A stretch of 64,000 nucleotides of DNA from Drosophila pseudoobscura (lineage: Eukaryota; Arthropoda; Insecta; Diptera; Drosophilidae). The position numbers were made by a program, and so were the translations under genes. A model generated the notes under the pieces. It had not been told where the DNA came from, made no database searches, and was given only the letters and a program-made list of their open reading frames with translations. Positions 24,646 through 37,957 of this stretch are shown here, piece after piece. Within the stretch, counting starts at the first letter, position 1. The number at the start of each line of letters is the position of its first letter. The DNA lies in NCBI RefSeq assembly GCF_009870125.1, contig NC_046683.1, positions 16,191,001 through 16,255,000 on the forward strand, in the 5' to 3' direction.

Positions 24646-27600
24646 GTTTCCTGCTGGCAGAATATAAGAAGAACGGATCAACATTTCGCATTTGTTGAAC
24701 AATCGGCCGCTAACAAGGTCTTTCCAGTATCTTAAGACGGTATTCTAAAGCTGCCGTAGGAGCAAAGGATATACTAGGGTACGTATCGCCGCGGTCCTGA
24801 ATCATCCCTTATTTTTGTTTTTTTTTTTAAATTAATTTCGGCATTTAAACTGCGGCAAAATGAATTGACAGCAATTTCCACTGGCGCACAGCCGGCTTTA
24901 GTTTAATTCACTATGCAACAAAAAGGACATTGGTTTTTTAAACTGCAACCAAACCGATGGTAATATGAACAATATTTTTTCTATGGATCAGGTATCTTCA
25001 ATGTTTATTTTTTAAATGTAGGCTTGTTTTTGTCTCAAAACTTGAGAATGCTGCAACTAGTTTTAAAGAATTATGCCATCCTGAATAGCTAATGAATGCA
25101 GTTAATTTCTAGTTATGCAGGATAAGAGTTCATTCATTCATTCAGTTTTCAAATGCCCAATTGATTCTCAAAGTTTTTCAAATACCAATCCTGAAATAAA
25201 ATTAAAAAAATGTGTAAGCCTTTACCCCAACAAAAATAATTGATTTCGAATGTGTAGAGCATAAAGTCTATCAGAAAAAGTGGGTTTCGTTCGATTTTGT
25301 TGCATAGTACTTTTAATATTTATAATTGATATGTATAGCTATTTTAGTTACGTTGAAATCGTAGTACATACATATATGAGTATGTAAGTATTTGCACCGC
25401 GTCATGCAGCAGCGCCCCTCTGCCGGGGCTTCATTCGTGACGGGCTTGGGCATTTGATGAAGATGGTGCAGCCATTCGACGGCAACGTTCTATTGGCCCA
25501 TAACAAGTATTTAAATGGTTAAATCACCTTTTGAAACTACTTTTTAAGCAATTTGATTATTTGCTGGGACAAACGAAAATGAAGATATTCCTTGTTGGGT
25601 CTTTCATTCCATGGAGAGAGTGACAGACGCTCACACATACTTCACTAATGGCACACAGGAAGCGGGACTCGAGTGATTTGACCAGAACTGCAACTCAATT
25701 CCCTCCTCGCTCTTCACTCTCCCGAGCTCAAGGAATGAAAATGCAAAATTGACAAAGCCAAAATGCTTTATACAAGCACATATTGTTTAGACCCATTTGC
25801 AATGAAGGAGCATGAGACCGGGCAAGGAGGCAGAAGTCAAGTAAGATGTTCCACAGCCGGAAAGAAATGGAAATGCAGGGAGTGCAAAGGAGATAGAGAG
25901 GCAGAAGAGATAGAGAAAGATAGAATATGCCATTAAATCTCTTTAGAACTCAATTCTTATTCCCAACGCAATTTATACAACAAAATTTCACACACACAGG
26001 CGCTGAAACTCGCATGCAACATAGACACGAGGCACATACATACATACATATGTACGTGGACCAACAACGCTGCAAATTCATAGACCAAAAAGGACAGGAA
26101 GTAAGAGTAGAAAATATCTCTAAGCACCTTGAATACCCTATATACTCGTATCAATGTACTATGGGATCCGTAATATATGGATCGTATATATCTTTGGATA
26201 AGTTTTTTTGGGATAATCAATGTCTGAAGAGTACATATGTATATATGATAATTTTGTATATAATGATAATAATAATAGCTCCAACCGTTCTAGTGAGAGT
26301 AATATTTTATTATTTATATAATTTGCAGAAATTTAATCCAAAGCTGTTTGGCTTAGTTTCTAAGTTAATTTTCAAATCGAAGGAATGAGTAGCTATGCCA
26401 AAATACATACGAGTATACGGATGTACCCAATGAAATCCTATTACCCAACATCTGGGAATCTGCCCTGCCGCCTGTAGAGTATATTAAATGGCAACCAAAA
26501 AATGGGAAGAAAAGAATGAAAACGAAAAATGGAAGCGCTGCACAACAAAAGAGCCGCTTTTCCTGCTGCCTTTATTTCTGTCTGCCTCCCCTAATGCATC
26601 TGTGTACGTACGTGTGTCGGTGTGTTTCTCGTTCTGTGTCTGTGCCTGCTTGTGTGCGTGTAGCTGTGTGCTCTGAGAACTGGCGTGACATATGGAGCGG
26701 AATAGAAAATAAGCGCACGTCAACTGCATGACACAAACACATAGAAAACACACGACGCGACAAAGCCAAAAATATATATAAAAAAAAAATAAAGGGAAAA
26801 CAACAAACATGAGAAAAATTCACTGCCCAGGCTGGAGAGAGAGAACGAGAAAGAAAGTGGAAGAGGTGGAAGCATTCGGTGAGGCGGGTGGCCAGGGAGC
26901 TTGCAGGGGGTCCAAGGAGCGAAATGGTGGCAGTGCGTATAAAAATGGCGTAAAGCCGTGGAACATATTTATATTTTTGGCACACTCCACCGGGGATAGA
27001 GAAAGTGAGAAAGAGCGAGTAGAGCGAGTAGTTGAAACAGAGTACGAAAGAACAAGAAGAGTGATATGCAAAACGGTAAAGGTACCTACGTATATAAGAT
27101 TCACAGGAGAAACCTACGTAAGGCATCCCAAGCAATCAAAAATGTACAAAACGAGCCACAGAGAAGAGCGAAGCCAGCGATAATGCTATCATATTCTGAA
27201 GATATACGTATAACATTGATGATGGTATTGTGGGGAATTAAAAGAACGTTGGATCCTGCGGCGGTTTCCAGGTGGGAATTCATAGTACTTTCTACCGCTT
27301 TGTACATACAGAAGCTGATGTGATGTTGTGGGGCCCATTTTCGTTTGAAGGTCTCTTTACAGACATTAGAACATAAGCACCATATTACAGTAATATAGAA
27401 CCAGCATAGTTATTCCAGTTAACGAACTAAACAATGATCAAAAGAAATCTGAGGAATTTCTTTGTATCAGCCCCTCTTTTCCAAAAAATCCCTACCTTCG
27501 GAAAAAGGATTTTTTAAAAAATTTATCCATTGCGTTTCGTACACGTTAATGATTATACGAATAAAAATTAAATTAATTCAATTAATATAATTTATTTATA

Positions 27601-30600
27601 TATAAAATTTGTATGTTTGATTAATGGATACAGACATATTTACATACATATGGTTGTGTTTCGAGAATCTAGCGAGGCCTCAAGAACATACCATTCGTTC
27701 CTTTGATAGTCACCGTTCTCCTTCTTCGAATTTGGGCCAACCTTTTTTGGCCAAACTTCTTTGTAAATTATTCGGACTGCCCAGTTTTTATCGTATTGTG
27801 CGAATCAGCCGTAACCGTCACCGTAAGGTGGATCCTCCTCCTTTGGGACCCGTGTAGTTTGGCTTGTCTATCAAATGGCATCTCGGGTCCAATATGCTTT
27901 GAGAGTCTGCTCCCAGTTGTTGCTTCTGTTTTAATTTGACTTTCTTGGTTTGTTTGCTTTGCCGTTGAATCCCCTCTCTCCCCTTTACACTGCCACATCC
28001 TCATGTGTTCCCCATCCCACGTCCACTTCAGGACTTGCCCAATTTAAATAGTTCGAGGGGATAGTCGAGATGAATATACAGCATTCCATATGACATCAAG
28101 AGGCTTGAGAAGGCATGGAAACAGGCAAAAGAATTTAGAAATGAGTTTCCCTACAGCTAGGCATTTATTATAGAAGTTGACTGTAAGAAAAATCTGTATT
28201 TAAAGAGATCGATAAAAGAAAATTAATAAACACTGTGAAATATTGTGTGGTGTGATAATTTACAGCTCCGGAATTGGGAACGGATTGCTATCCACTTGTA
28301 AGGAACTAACCATAGATCCCTGAATATATTATACGAATTATAGCCACAGAAAGCCAGTAAACAGCCAACAAGGTGTGTTGTTTCTTTTAGAATTGTAGAA
28401 AAATATTCATAGCCAATTTATACCCTTACAGTGGAAATTATTTAAATACAGACGCATGTATCATATAAGCCGTGGTCTTAAACAAAATCGAGTTTTCCTA
28501 CGCACCGATCAAGCTCTAAAACTAATACAAAATTTTCCTACTGGAAATGCGTTCAATGAACTCTACGGAGCAGAGGGCATATATACATATGTATGTATAT
28601 ATGTACATATGTACCTCAAAGATAAACCATGGTGGGAGGAGTGGTTCGGTCTGGAAGCTCATGGTGAGGGCGGAGGTGGAGGGGCGTATGAAATCGCCTG
28701 CAGTTTTTCCAAAGCCTGGTAATATGAAAATTGCACTGGCTGTTAACCCTATTTGTAGTTGCTTTGTGCCATAAACGCGGGAGCTTCCCACTCGCCTTAC
28801 CCACACCCCTGCCACACACTCTCTACTTATCCCCATCTCTAAAACCCGCCCAACAGCCACCACCGCCACCCCCTCTGGTATCTACGGTTGTTGTTGTTTA
28901 TGCTGATTTCGTATCATCAGAGATTTCAGCTTGATGGGCTGTCAGGCTCCTGGCTCCTGGCTCCTTGCTTGAAAATGCAAGCTGGCAATAAGAGAAAGAG
29001 AGCTAGAGGGATATTGAGAGAAAAAAGACAGAGATAGAGAGCTATAGAGGTTTGGGCGTTGTTGGAGGCCTAGGCATTGAGGGCAAAAGGCATAGCATAC
29101 TTTTCAGCGCTGCCTGATTTTGTGAAGCACAGAAAGGCGGCTGTCGGAGAAGGAGGGGCTGGCAAGTGGGTACAGTGGGTGCAAGGTGGTGCAGTGGAGT
29201 GTTAAGAGCATGTGTGAGTGTGCGTGTGTGTGTGTGTGTGTAGAGGGGTATAGCTGGAAGGGCTGCAATTGCAAGCCAAGCACAAAAACTGAGCTCCGGC
29301 CAGATAACAGAAGAGCGGAGCGAATGATGTTCTACGAGATGAGTGGGATGTTTTGCATACATATGTACGTGCATTAAAGTGGGCGGGAGGGGAGGATTAA
29401 GAATACCCTGGAGCTTCCTCACCGCATCCCCAACACAACCCATCTCTCATATTATCTTTGGCCAGCGGCGTGTAAATCATTTTGTATGCATTAAATCGTC
29501 TTCCACCAGTTAAACCGCTCTACCTCAAGTCACCTACTGCCACATCCACATCCATTCTAGCCACATCAACCCACCAAGGTACACTCATTTATATACATAT
29601 GTAGATATTCACTTAATATGTATATATTACCTGCCAGGTTATACAGCTCCTGACCAGCGTCTCCCTCTTTCATACTTCCCAGCAGCCATTTCCCGTATTC
29701 TGTTAATTTTCAACAAAATTTGAATTAGATACGCATGTGTGGATCACAAAAGTGAGAGGGGAAACAGGAAATTTTTGGGTAATTTTGTGAATTTAAATAA
29801 GAACCATTAGACCAATAAGAGGCATTTTCGGCTGGAATCAAAGAAAATCAATTTACTTATCACCCACGGACGCTCTAATTAATCCCCAGGCTGATCGGGG
29901 ATCTGGGCTCCATGGGCAAGTATTTTTCAATTTTTTAATGTCTGACCAAAAAAAAATGTTTGCTTCCATAAAATTTTGTGGTGTGCGTGTATCAACTGCT
30001 TTGGTAATTTGTCTCCAAGGAAATCAATTTAGGGTCGGTAAAACTTTTTGTTTTGTGTTGAATATGTTTTGGCTTTTTATGAATACGAAATTGACACGTC
30101 CTGGTGGGGAAATTCCTAATATGAAATCTAATGAAAAAGGGAAAAATAAGTACGTTTAAAGAAAGAAATTGTTTGAATGTCCATTCAAGATTTCTATTCA
30201 TTCTTAACATTTTTTTCCTATTATTTCGGAGATCTAAAAAGTAGAAGTAACACGCAAGGAAAAAATCATTTCCCACACAAACCATAAACCCAAAGAAAAA
30301 ATACCAGAGATTCAAATATTCTTGCCCATTATATTTTCCCCGATAGTAGGAAATATTTCACTTAAATATTGAAATGAATATGAAAATATTTTCCTAAAAA
30401 TTTAATATAACAACTAGTGTCGGATTTCCCAGCCCGATATTAGTCCACAAATTTCTTAGATAATAGCCAGAGAGCCAGTGCTGTACTACATCATTGTTTT
30501 ACCGATCTTTCGGTCGTTCTTCCGTTCTTCTTTCTAACCAGCCACCTTCTTCGTTTCACATTTAGCTGTTCTCTCAGCCCTCTCAGCCTCTAAAGGGCAT

Positions 30601-32271
30601 TAGGGCACGGGCACAGGGGTCCGCCTGCCCCAAATTACCGTCGAACCGATCTTCGCAGCCATCGGAATCACATCGTACATACAACCACATCACACACATA
30701 CAACCAACATGCTTTAGTCTACCAATAAATAGAAATATATGTACGTACATAAGCATACCTACATAGTATAATCGCTCTACATAAAACAACAAATTATGCG
30801 CCTTTTTTATGCGCTCGACTTTTAATTTAAATCAAACTTCAACAGCTAGTAAAAGAGCTCATCGGCTTTAGAAATAAATGTAAAAGACTTTTTGATAGAC
30901 TTATATTTAAATAAAATTGAAGTCTATTTAATTTCAATATTTTTGTATTTAAAAGCGAAAATTCCATTTAAATATGGGTTCTCTGAGTCTGAAAGCAATC
31001 TGAAACGTTGCCCCAAACCTTGCACAAATAAATACTTTACTTACGAGCAATTTGTATCATTATTTCAAACACCAGATCACTTAATTTTGGGCAGGATGTC
31101 AGCTTGGGCTCCAACTGTAATTTATTGCCCAGTAACTATTCATCTTCAACAGTTTTCAACAGCTGCGGTCTTTAAAGATAACATAAAACACATTTCCTCC
31201 GTCATAAATTGACTGTCTCTGAAGCATGAATTCCTACCTGTTTCGATCAAAGAACAGCCTTAAAGCAGTAATTAATTTTTCTCATTTTTTCCATTCTCGC
31301 TGGCTTACCAATTTTCGCCCTGCCAGTCCCTGTGTGTATGTGTCTATCTTTCTTCTGTTAGTGACCTCTTAACCTTGTTAATGCGCTGTTTAATTTCACA
31401 TCATCGCCCTGTTTATCTGTCGGCCTCGCCCTGCTCTTTGGTGCATAGTACTCGTACTCGTGCTCGTATCTTTCCCTTTGATTGGCGACTGTTCGCTTAC
31501 TTATTTATTAATTTTGTTGTCGTCACTGAAATTACGCTGCTTCGAGCGCCTCTACGCTCTACGTGTTGTTGTTAATTACATGAAAATTGGCTGAAATTTC
31601 ACTCTGCTGCTGCAGCAAGCTGAAGTGATTTTCATCGTCCCGGACCTGCTGTTCCTGGTCGTCGTCCTGGGCCTCAATATTCATTCAACTGGCGATGGCA
31701 TTCAAATTGCTTCGCTTTAAAATGCATTTTTTTTTCTCCTTTCATTCGGCTTTCAATGTGTGTTCATGGGAATCTTCGCTGTGTTTTTGTGTGTATCCGT
31801 GTGTGTGTGTGTCAGAATGAAGGTGTGGACTTGTGTGGGAGTTGAATCAATTTAAATTTTCGTGCCAGTGTGTGTGTGTTTGGAACGCCTTTGTGTTGCC
31901 GTGTGGAAGTGAGGCCAGCATTCATATGCATATTTTATATTTGGTAGTTTATTTATGGGGAAACGTTTATACAACCGCCGGCAGTCGAAGGCGCCGTCGT
32001 CGCAGTCGCCGTCGCCGTCGCCGTCGCCGCCGCAGTCCGCCAGCCAAACAACCTCTGCGCTCCGCGCTCTACTAGGTGCTGGTGCTGCCCCAAGCAACCA
32101 GAAAGTCCAGAGTCGAGTCGAGGAAAGGTACAAAAACGTTTGGGACAGTTTTAGCTTTGAAGCAATGGTACAGTGCTCTTTGTGGGGGTCTCCATCTCTT
32201 TGGCAGCCCTTTTTGGGATTGTCTTTTCCAGCAAGAGGTGGGAAAAATGCAGACGATGAGTCTATTGACTA
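24646..32271. other. Gene-poor noncoding stretch
   Basis: No gene is supported. The DNA is AT-rich, with TACATA/TATGTA palindromic runs (about 26036-26055, 28576-28612), a (GT)n tract at about 29222-29241 and a GCCGTC tract at about 31992-32037. The longest ORF (25927-26388) is AT-driven and rich in Ile, Tyr and Phe, with no family motif. Confidence 0.6.
31992..32037 (+). repeat. (GCCGTC)n hexanucleotide tract
   Basis: Imperfect tandem GTCGCC units. They create arginine-rich or serine/proline-rich ORFs on plus and Asp/Gly-rich ORFs on minus that are not credible genes. Confidence 0.85.
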
Positions 32272-33397
32272 TTTATACCCGATACTCAAAATGAGTATTG
32301 GGGTATATTAGATTTGTGGTAAAAGTGAATGTGTGTAACGTCCAGAAGGAATCGTTTCCGACCCCATACAGTATATATATTCTTGATCAGCATCAATAGC
32401 CGAGTCGATTGAGCCATGTCTGTCTGTCCGTCCGTCCGTCTGTCCGTCTGTCCGTCCGTCCGTCTGTCCGTCCCCTTCAGCGCCTAATGCTCAAAGACTA
32501 TAAGAGCTAGAGCAACGATGTTTTGGATCCAGACTTCTGTGATATGTCACTGCTCCAAAAATATTTCAAAACTTTGCCCCGCCCACTTCCGCCCCCACAA
32601 AGGGCGAAAATCTGTGGCATCCACAATTTCGACGATACGAGAAAACTAAAAACGCCGAATCGTAGAAAATGACTATATCTTACAGAGTGCAAAATCTGAA
32701 CCAGATCGTATAATTATTACAGCCAGAATCACGAAAACAATTTCACTCTTTCTCGCTCTGTCTCACTCTAACACACAGGTTTCATGGTCGGTTTTGCCAA
32801 TTGTAAAATATGAGTTCAAGGATCTCAGAACCTATAAAAGCCAGAGCAACCAAATTTGGTATCCACACTCCTGTGATATCGGACCTTGACCGTTTCCTGT
32901 CCAAATTTCGCCACACCCCCTTCCGCCCCCGCAAAGGACGAAAATCTGAGGCAACCACAAATCTCAGAGACTATTAAGGCTAGAGTAACCAAATTTGGTA
33001 CACACACTCCTTTAAGATGTCACTATAAAACGTATATCTCAGAATTTCGCCCCACCCCCATCCGCCCCCACAAAGGACGAAAATCTGTTGCATCCACAAT
33101 ATTGCAGATTTGAGAAAACTAAAAACGCAGAATCATAGATAATGACCATATCTATTAGATTGCTGAATCTGGATCAGATCAGATCATTTTTATAGCCAAA
33201 AGGAACAAATCAATTTGCAGTGGCTACGCAGCGCCCGACGTCACGCTCAGACTGATTTTCTGTCTCTCTCGCACGCACTCTTTGTCGTGTCGTTAAATAT
33301 TAGCGGCGTCTGCCGGAGGAGAGCCATACTGACTTAGTATCGGGTATAACCGTAGAGTTGCGGTGTCCGCAGCAACTCACAACGTTCCCCCTCGTTT
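32272..33397 (-). mobile_element. Full-length DINE-1/ISY-like Helitron copy B, inverted
   Basis: A near-identical inverted copy of the element at 7146-8264, about 1.13 kb. It runs from tttatacccgatactc at the left to cgttccccctcgttt at the right, and the boundaries are set by where the two copies stop matching. The GA-rich motif appears as ttttctgtctctctc at 33256-33270. There is no coding capacity. Being on the opposite strand 24 kb from copy A, the pair could support inversion by ectopic exchange. Confidence 0.85.
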
Positions 33398-36300
33398 TAA
33401 ACTCAAATTGAGAATCGGAGAAAATTAGCATATAAATATTATATGAAATATCAATAAAAATAATAATAGAGCGCAGCTTAAACGAGGAATGAAGCAATAC
33501 GACTAAGAAGGACTACGAAGGAGAAAATTGAATTTAATTGAAAAGATTATAAACTTAAAATCATGCTTCAAATGTGTAAGATTTTTATATTATATTTATA
33601 TTTTTTGTACAATACATTAAATTAATGTTTCCTTCTCTGGTGTTCTATTCCTTCAGAGCTCATGATATCGCCATGTTTAATGTTCCCTTTCAGCTGTCAA
33701 GCTACGAGCTAGACCTGGCTGATCCTTTTACCAGCAACCTGCAAGTCTGTCGATCCTTGCCCCAGTTCGTGTGGCGTGTTGAGTGCCTAATAAAATCATA
33801 AAATAGCAGGTGTTTAGCGCGCCACAAAGCGCCCAAAAGGACAGGACAGGACCCAAACACACAAACACACATAACGACAAGGGTAGTAAGAGGGAGAGAG
33901 AGAGATACATGTGTGAAGAGAGGAGGTTTCTGTGTAATGGCCGCCCAGCGTCAAATTTGATATTATTAATAACCCTTTTTCTAAATGAAATTTTGTGGCA
34001 GAAACAGAAAACATTTCGCTTGTCATTTTGCCAAGGCGAAACAAATGACACAAGTACATCAGAGACATACAAACATATACTATATATACACTTTTTCTTT
34101 CCTATTTTTCGTCCTTTCTAGTTTGTATACCCTTCCAGAGTCTGTGAGTATTATACGTGTAGCATTATCAAGGAATATTGTGTTAATTTTCAAAATATTT
34201 TGCCTTTTTCAGTGAAGTTCGAGTTTTCCCACTTGGAATTTGTGGGTGCTTACGACAGATCCTATCGACGTTCAACAGAGCTATCCCTTTAATGTCCCGA
34301 ATTGCTATAAGGACAAACCAAAAAGAGTATCCCTATCAATGTTATGAGTACTAGGAGCTTCGACCCGGCTGGGCCAACTTTTCGCCCTTGTTAGTTAGTT
34401 AGTTAGTTAGCTACCCTCTAATCCGACCTCTCGCCCGCTCCTTTCCTTTGCGCCGCTCGTTTGACAGGCCGTTTTCGGCGCTTTGATTCGAAGCCAAGGG
34501 ACGCGAGGTTGCGGCAGGCTGAAAGCCTATGAAAAATGATGTATGTCTGTGTATCAGTATGTCATGTGTGAATGTGGGCAGGGTGGACGAGATGCCTTTG
34601 GCAGGGGGTTCCGCCTGGCACCGTTTCTCATGTCGAGTGGCTCCTATGGACGGGTGTGTGTGTGTGTGTGTGTGTGTGCTTTTGGGTGGCATGTCATATA
34701 TTTTTCGTTCGTTTGTTAATTGAAAAATGTTGCCTACATGAAGCCGACGATGACGACGACGACTACGATGACGAGGAGCAGCTGCAGATAGGAGGAGTGA
34801 GCAGTAGGTTGGGACAACGATGCCGGGCACACATCATCAAAACTTGTCAAAGTCATACACTCCCCGCCCCGCCATCGCTCCACATTTATCCACTGGCAAC
34901 ATCCGCCGAAAACATGTCTTGGAAATTATAATTTATAGCTTGTCGTTGGCCTTTCTCGTGGCGGCTGGTGCTTTTAGGCTGAATTTGTTTTTATAGTCCA
35001 ATACCCTGGAAAAACACTCATTACCTTAGCTTTCAGGCTAATGAAACTGAAATACTTGGATATTGTGAAATTAAATATAGTAATGTTTCCAAGCTTGTTT
35101 GCCAAGGAAACTACCAGGCAATTGTGCATTCTCTAGTCACTCCTAGTCATACTCCAGTGCTTTTCAAAAAGGGCAAGTTGCATGTCAGTTAGATTCCCTT
35201 ATAGCGCCAAAGCAAAATGCCTTTACAGCCAGATGTGGTCTTTCTATTGCTCTTCTCTGCTCTTTATTTTCGTGTGTGTGAGTGTTCGTGGCCTGGAAAT
35301 TAATTAGCAACGGAAATTGCGCTAATAAACTAACAAATTTACGAGCTACATCCGCGCCAGGCCATCCTACAGCCACGCCCAAACGAGCGGAGGCCGTACC
35401 TTCCAGACAGATCTTGATGCTGCCCCTCTCTCTGTTCGCTCCTCTCTGTTCTCTGCTACTCTCTGCCAGCGAGCGGAAACCCTGAAGTGCCCAGCACTAG
35501 AAACCAAAATAACGAAAAACAGGAGAGAAAGTCTGTCCCTACAAACAATTTATACCCTTATATGTAGATCCTGGCTCACATCTGAAAATTCATTATACAT
35601 TTTCGGAGCTCCAAGTTCATCAGTAAAACTGGGTTCGGTGTCAGAGTTTTATGGATTTTATCATGAATGTTTTAAGAAATTTACCAGAGAATACTTTTAA
35701 TATAAAATAAAAGGAGAACAAAAAATATATAAATAGCCATTTCGCTTTGCTGCAACAAGCACCGGCAATAAAACAAGGGCTTATAAAATAAGGAAAAATA
35801 TATACAAAACTATGTCTGTAGTACGAGTTTAATATATTCATATAAGCTGAAGGACTATTGATTGTAATTTGAGATTTATCTTGGTCTAAAATTGTATGAA
35901 ATAAGCAAAGCAAAAGGGCTACAAAGTTGTGGGAAAAACAGTTTCCTTATTTTAGAATTTATTTAACCGCAACAAATATATCCGCCAGTCAGCGGGCTGT
36001 CTGTAATGCTTTCGCGCCACACTGCCCCACTCTTGTAGCATCACTCCTCTGCTCTCCAGCGACACACACATGAGTGTGCTCCACCACGTCCTCGACTTCA
36101 CCTCTCCAGTGGGCAGTCACCTGCTGACAGCTGGCTGAGTCGGAGGAATCCTTTGCAGCATCAACGCATCGCATCGCTGACTTTAAACGGTCGGGAGTCG
36201 TAAATCGCCAAAAGTGGATAACACGCTGAACAGAATGTGATGGGTGATGGAACAGAAACGGAAAGGGCACAGGAAGGGGGGAGCAGGACCAGCGATGGGA

Positions 36301-36922
36301 AGTTGACAGATTCTGTGGAGCTGTAGAGCAGCTGAGGGTTAGACCAGGTTCAAAAACAGAAAATTTGTAGAAGAGACAAGAAGAAGTGGGCCTGGAATCA
36401 TGAAATGGAAAACAAGAGAGGAGACCACAAACCAGTCCGACAGACCGATATTGATCATCTTTATTTGAGCCATATACAAACTGAGTTTTTCATTCGTATC
36501 TTACGGCTATCTCTTAGCTCTTAGCTGTACTGCTACTACAATGCTTATTAGAGGTTCTCACTTTGCGAACGGAAGGTCGCCCTAAGACGTGGCACCGCAA
36601 CAGAGAGGCCTCAGCCGAAAAGAGGTAACAACCAGCATTTTCTAAAGAACTTTCAAGGACTTTTTAAAATGGAAACTTGAAAAATATCAGAGTTTTGAGT
36701 TTGGGAGATACTATGAGCCATTAAAATTGGCTATTTTTTTAGTGTACAGCAATTTTTACTGCATCTTCCAGGTAGGATAAATATTAATAATATAAAAGGC
36801 AGAACAACGTTTCCTGGGTCACAAATTACAGTTGCGACAACATTTATATATAATTATTAGAGCCATTTGTAGGAGGTTTGTTCGGATCTCCCTGTCGGGT
36901 CATATTTATCACTCACATCCAA
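33398..36922. other. Noncoding stretch
   Basis: No gene is supported. It contains TTAG tandem units near 34390-34410, a (GT)n tract at 34653-34678 and a GACGAC run near 34745-34775. Part of 36460-36922 may be the 3' UTR of the small minus-strand gene that follows; an AATAAA on minus lies at 36460-36465. Confidence 0.5.
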
Positions 36923-37189
36923 TCACAACGAGGTGATAGTCTTCTTCACCTGCAAGAACAAGTTTCGCTTGTCCAGAGCCTGATCACAGGCCAAAGGCCT
37001 CTAAGAAAAACCAAGTATTTCCCGCGCCAAAATATTCAAGTACCCACAATATACGCACCTTCCTGAGTCCAGCTTCGGCGCAGATTCCACCCATCGTGTG
37101 TTCAGTTCCAGCCATCTCTGTGACAGACCTGTTGCCCATGGGTTCTGCCCCAAATCTCTATATATATATTTCCTTGTTGTGCCCGACAT
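36923..37189 (-). CDS. Candidate small two-exon gene with DRE promoter
   Basis: A proposed 70-aa protein. Exon 1 is 37189-37055, beginning MSGTTRKYIYRDLGQ. The 54-nt intron is 37054-37001 (GTATAT...TTCTTAG). Exon 2 is 37000-36923 and ends in VKKTITSL. The frame is continuous with this donor. A stronger donor four bases earlier (AG|GTGCGT at 37058) would lead to an early stop with the acceptors I can see, so the exact structure is uncertain. The product is small and basic with a Trp-rich N-terminal half (NPWATGLSQRW) and no obvious membrane segment; I do not recognise the family. The DRE motif TATCGATA lies about 100 bp upstream at 37291-37298, typical of housekeeping promoters. Conserved-looking composition plus promoter make a real gene more likely than not. 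Confidence 0.5.
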
Positions 37190-37290
37190 TTCCAGTTTAA
37201 TACGTCTTTTTAGGCTGGAAAATTCAAATTTGAAATAGAATGACAATTGCAACTGCAGTTCGTGAAATTTCTTATACGGTTCGATAGCGC

Positions 37291-37298
37291 TATCGATA
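37291..37298. promoter_or_regulatory. DRE (DREF-binding) motif
   Basis: A perfect TATCGATA, overlapping the palindrome gatagcgctatc. DREF binds this site at promoters of housekeeping genes in Drosophila. It lies just upstream of the minus-strand start at 37189 and probably serves that gene. Confidence 0.7.
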
Positions 37299-37957
37299 CT
37301 ATCGGTGGTTAAACAACCGCACATCGATTGTTTAAAAGTTTAAAGTTGTATTCATATTTCATGCAATATGTATGTACATAGCCAATATCCAACGAGCTCT
37401 GTCCTGTAAATGCAGGGTTCGGACAAGAAGCTCGGAAATAAAGTAGCTTCAAGTCATGCAACGGTTTTTTTTAGAAAATGCCGTCGATTAGAGAGCCGTC
37501 GTGCAAAAAACATTTTGATGAGCCCATTTTTGCTTTGCAGAGCGTGGCCCTTCTTGTTCGGCTTCAATTATTTCAGCTATTTTTAGTCTTTATGGTGGGA
37601 GCCCTGTGTCGCAGTTAAACTATTTCACAGTTTTTCAATAATTAAAATTCTATAGATTTATTGAACAATATCGATCTTTTACGGCTATTGGACAAACCAC
37701 ATTGGACACGGTTGCGTCTGCGCACTAACCGTACATAACCATACATAATGGTCTGCGCAATCCGTTTGATAATCGCATAGCTCATTCGTAATGTTAGCAA
37801 GCCACAAATCAGCTGTTTTTGTGTATCGATTTCCGATGTACGATCGAAGTCGATAACAGCTATGATTCTCTCTCTCTCTCCATTGCAATAGTCAGATTAT
37901 ATTGGAATCGCCATTTACAAGTACACTGCTAAAGAAGTCGAACAACACAAAAAGAGC
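37299..37957. other. Short intergenic stretch
   Basis: No gene seen. It lies between a DRE promoter firing to minus and the plus-strand WD40 pseudogene; a (CT)n run lies at about 37866-37880. Confidence 0.5.

Noticed and set aside
25927..26388. 153-aa plus-strand ORF
   Set aside because: AT-rich, dominated by Ile, Tyr, Phe and ACATAC repeats. No domain, no splice context; fits chance.
26572..27135. 187-aa minus-strand ORF
   Set aside because: Overlaps several other ORFs on both strands and consists of Ser/Cys/Phe/Arg from CT-rich DNA; no family motif.
35989..36270. 93-aa minus-strand ORF considered as a further exon of the small DRE-promoter gene
   Set aside because: No acceptor in phase with the upstream exons, and the composition is not protein-like.
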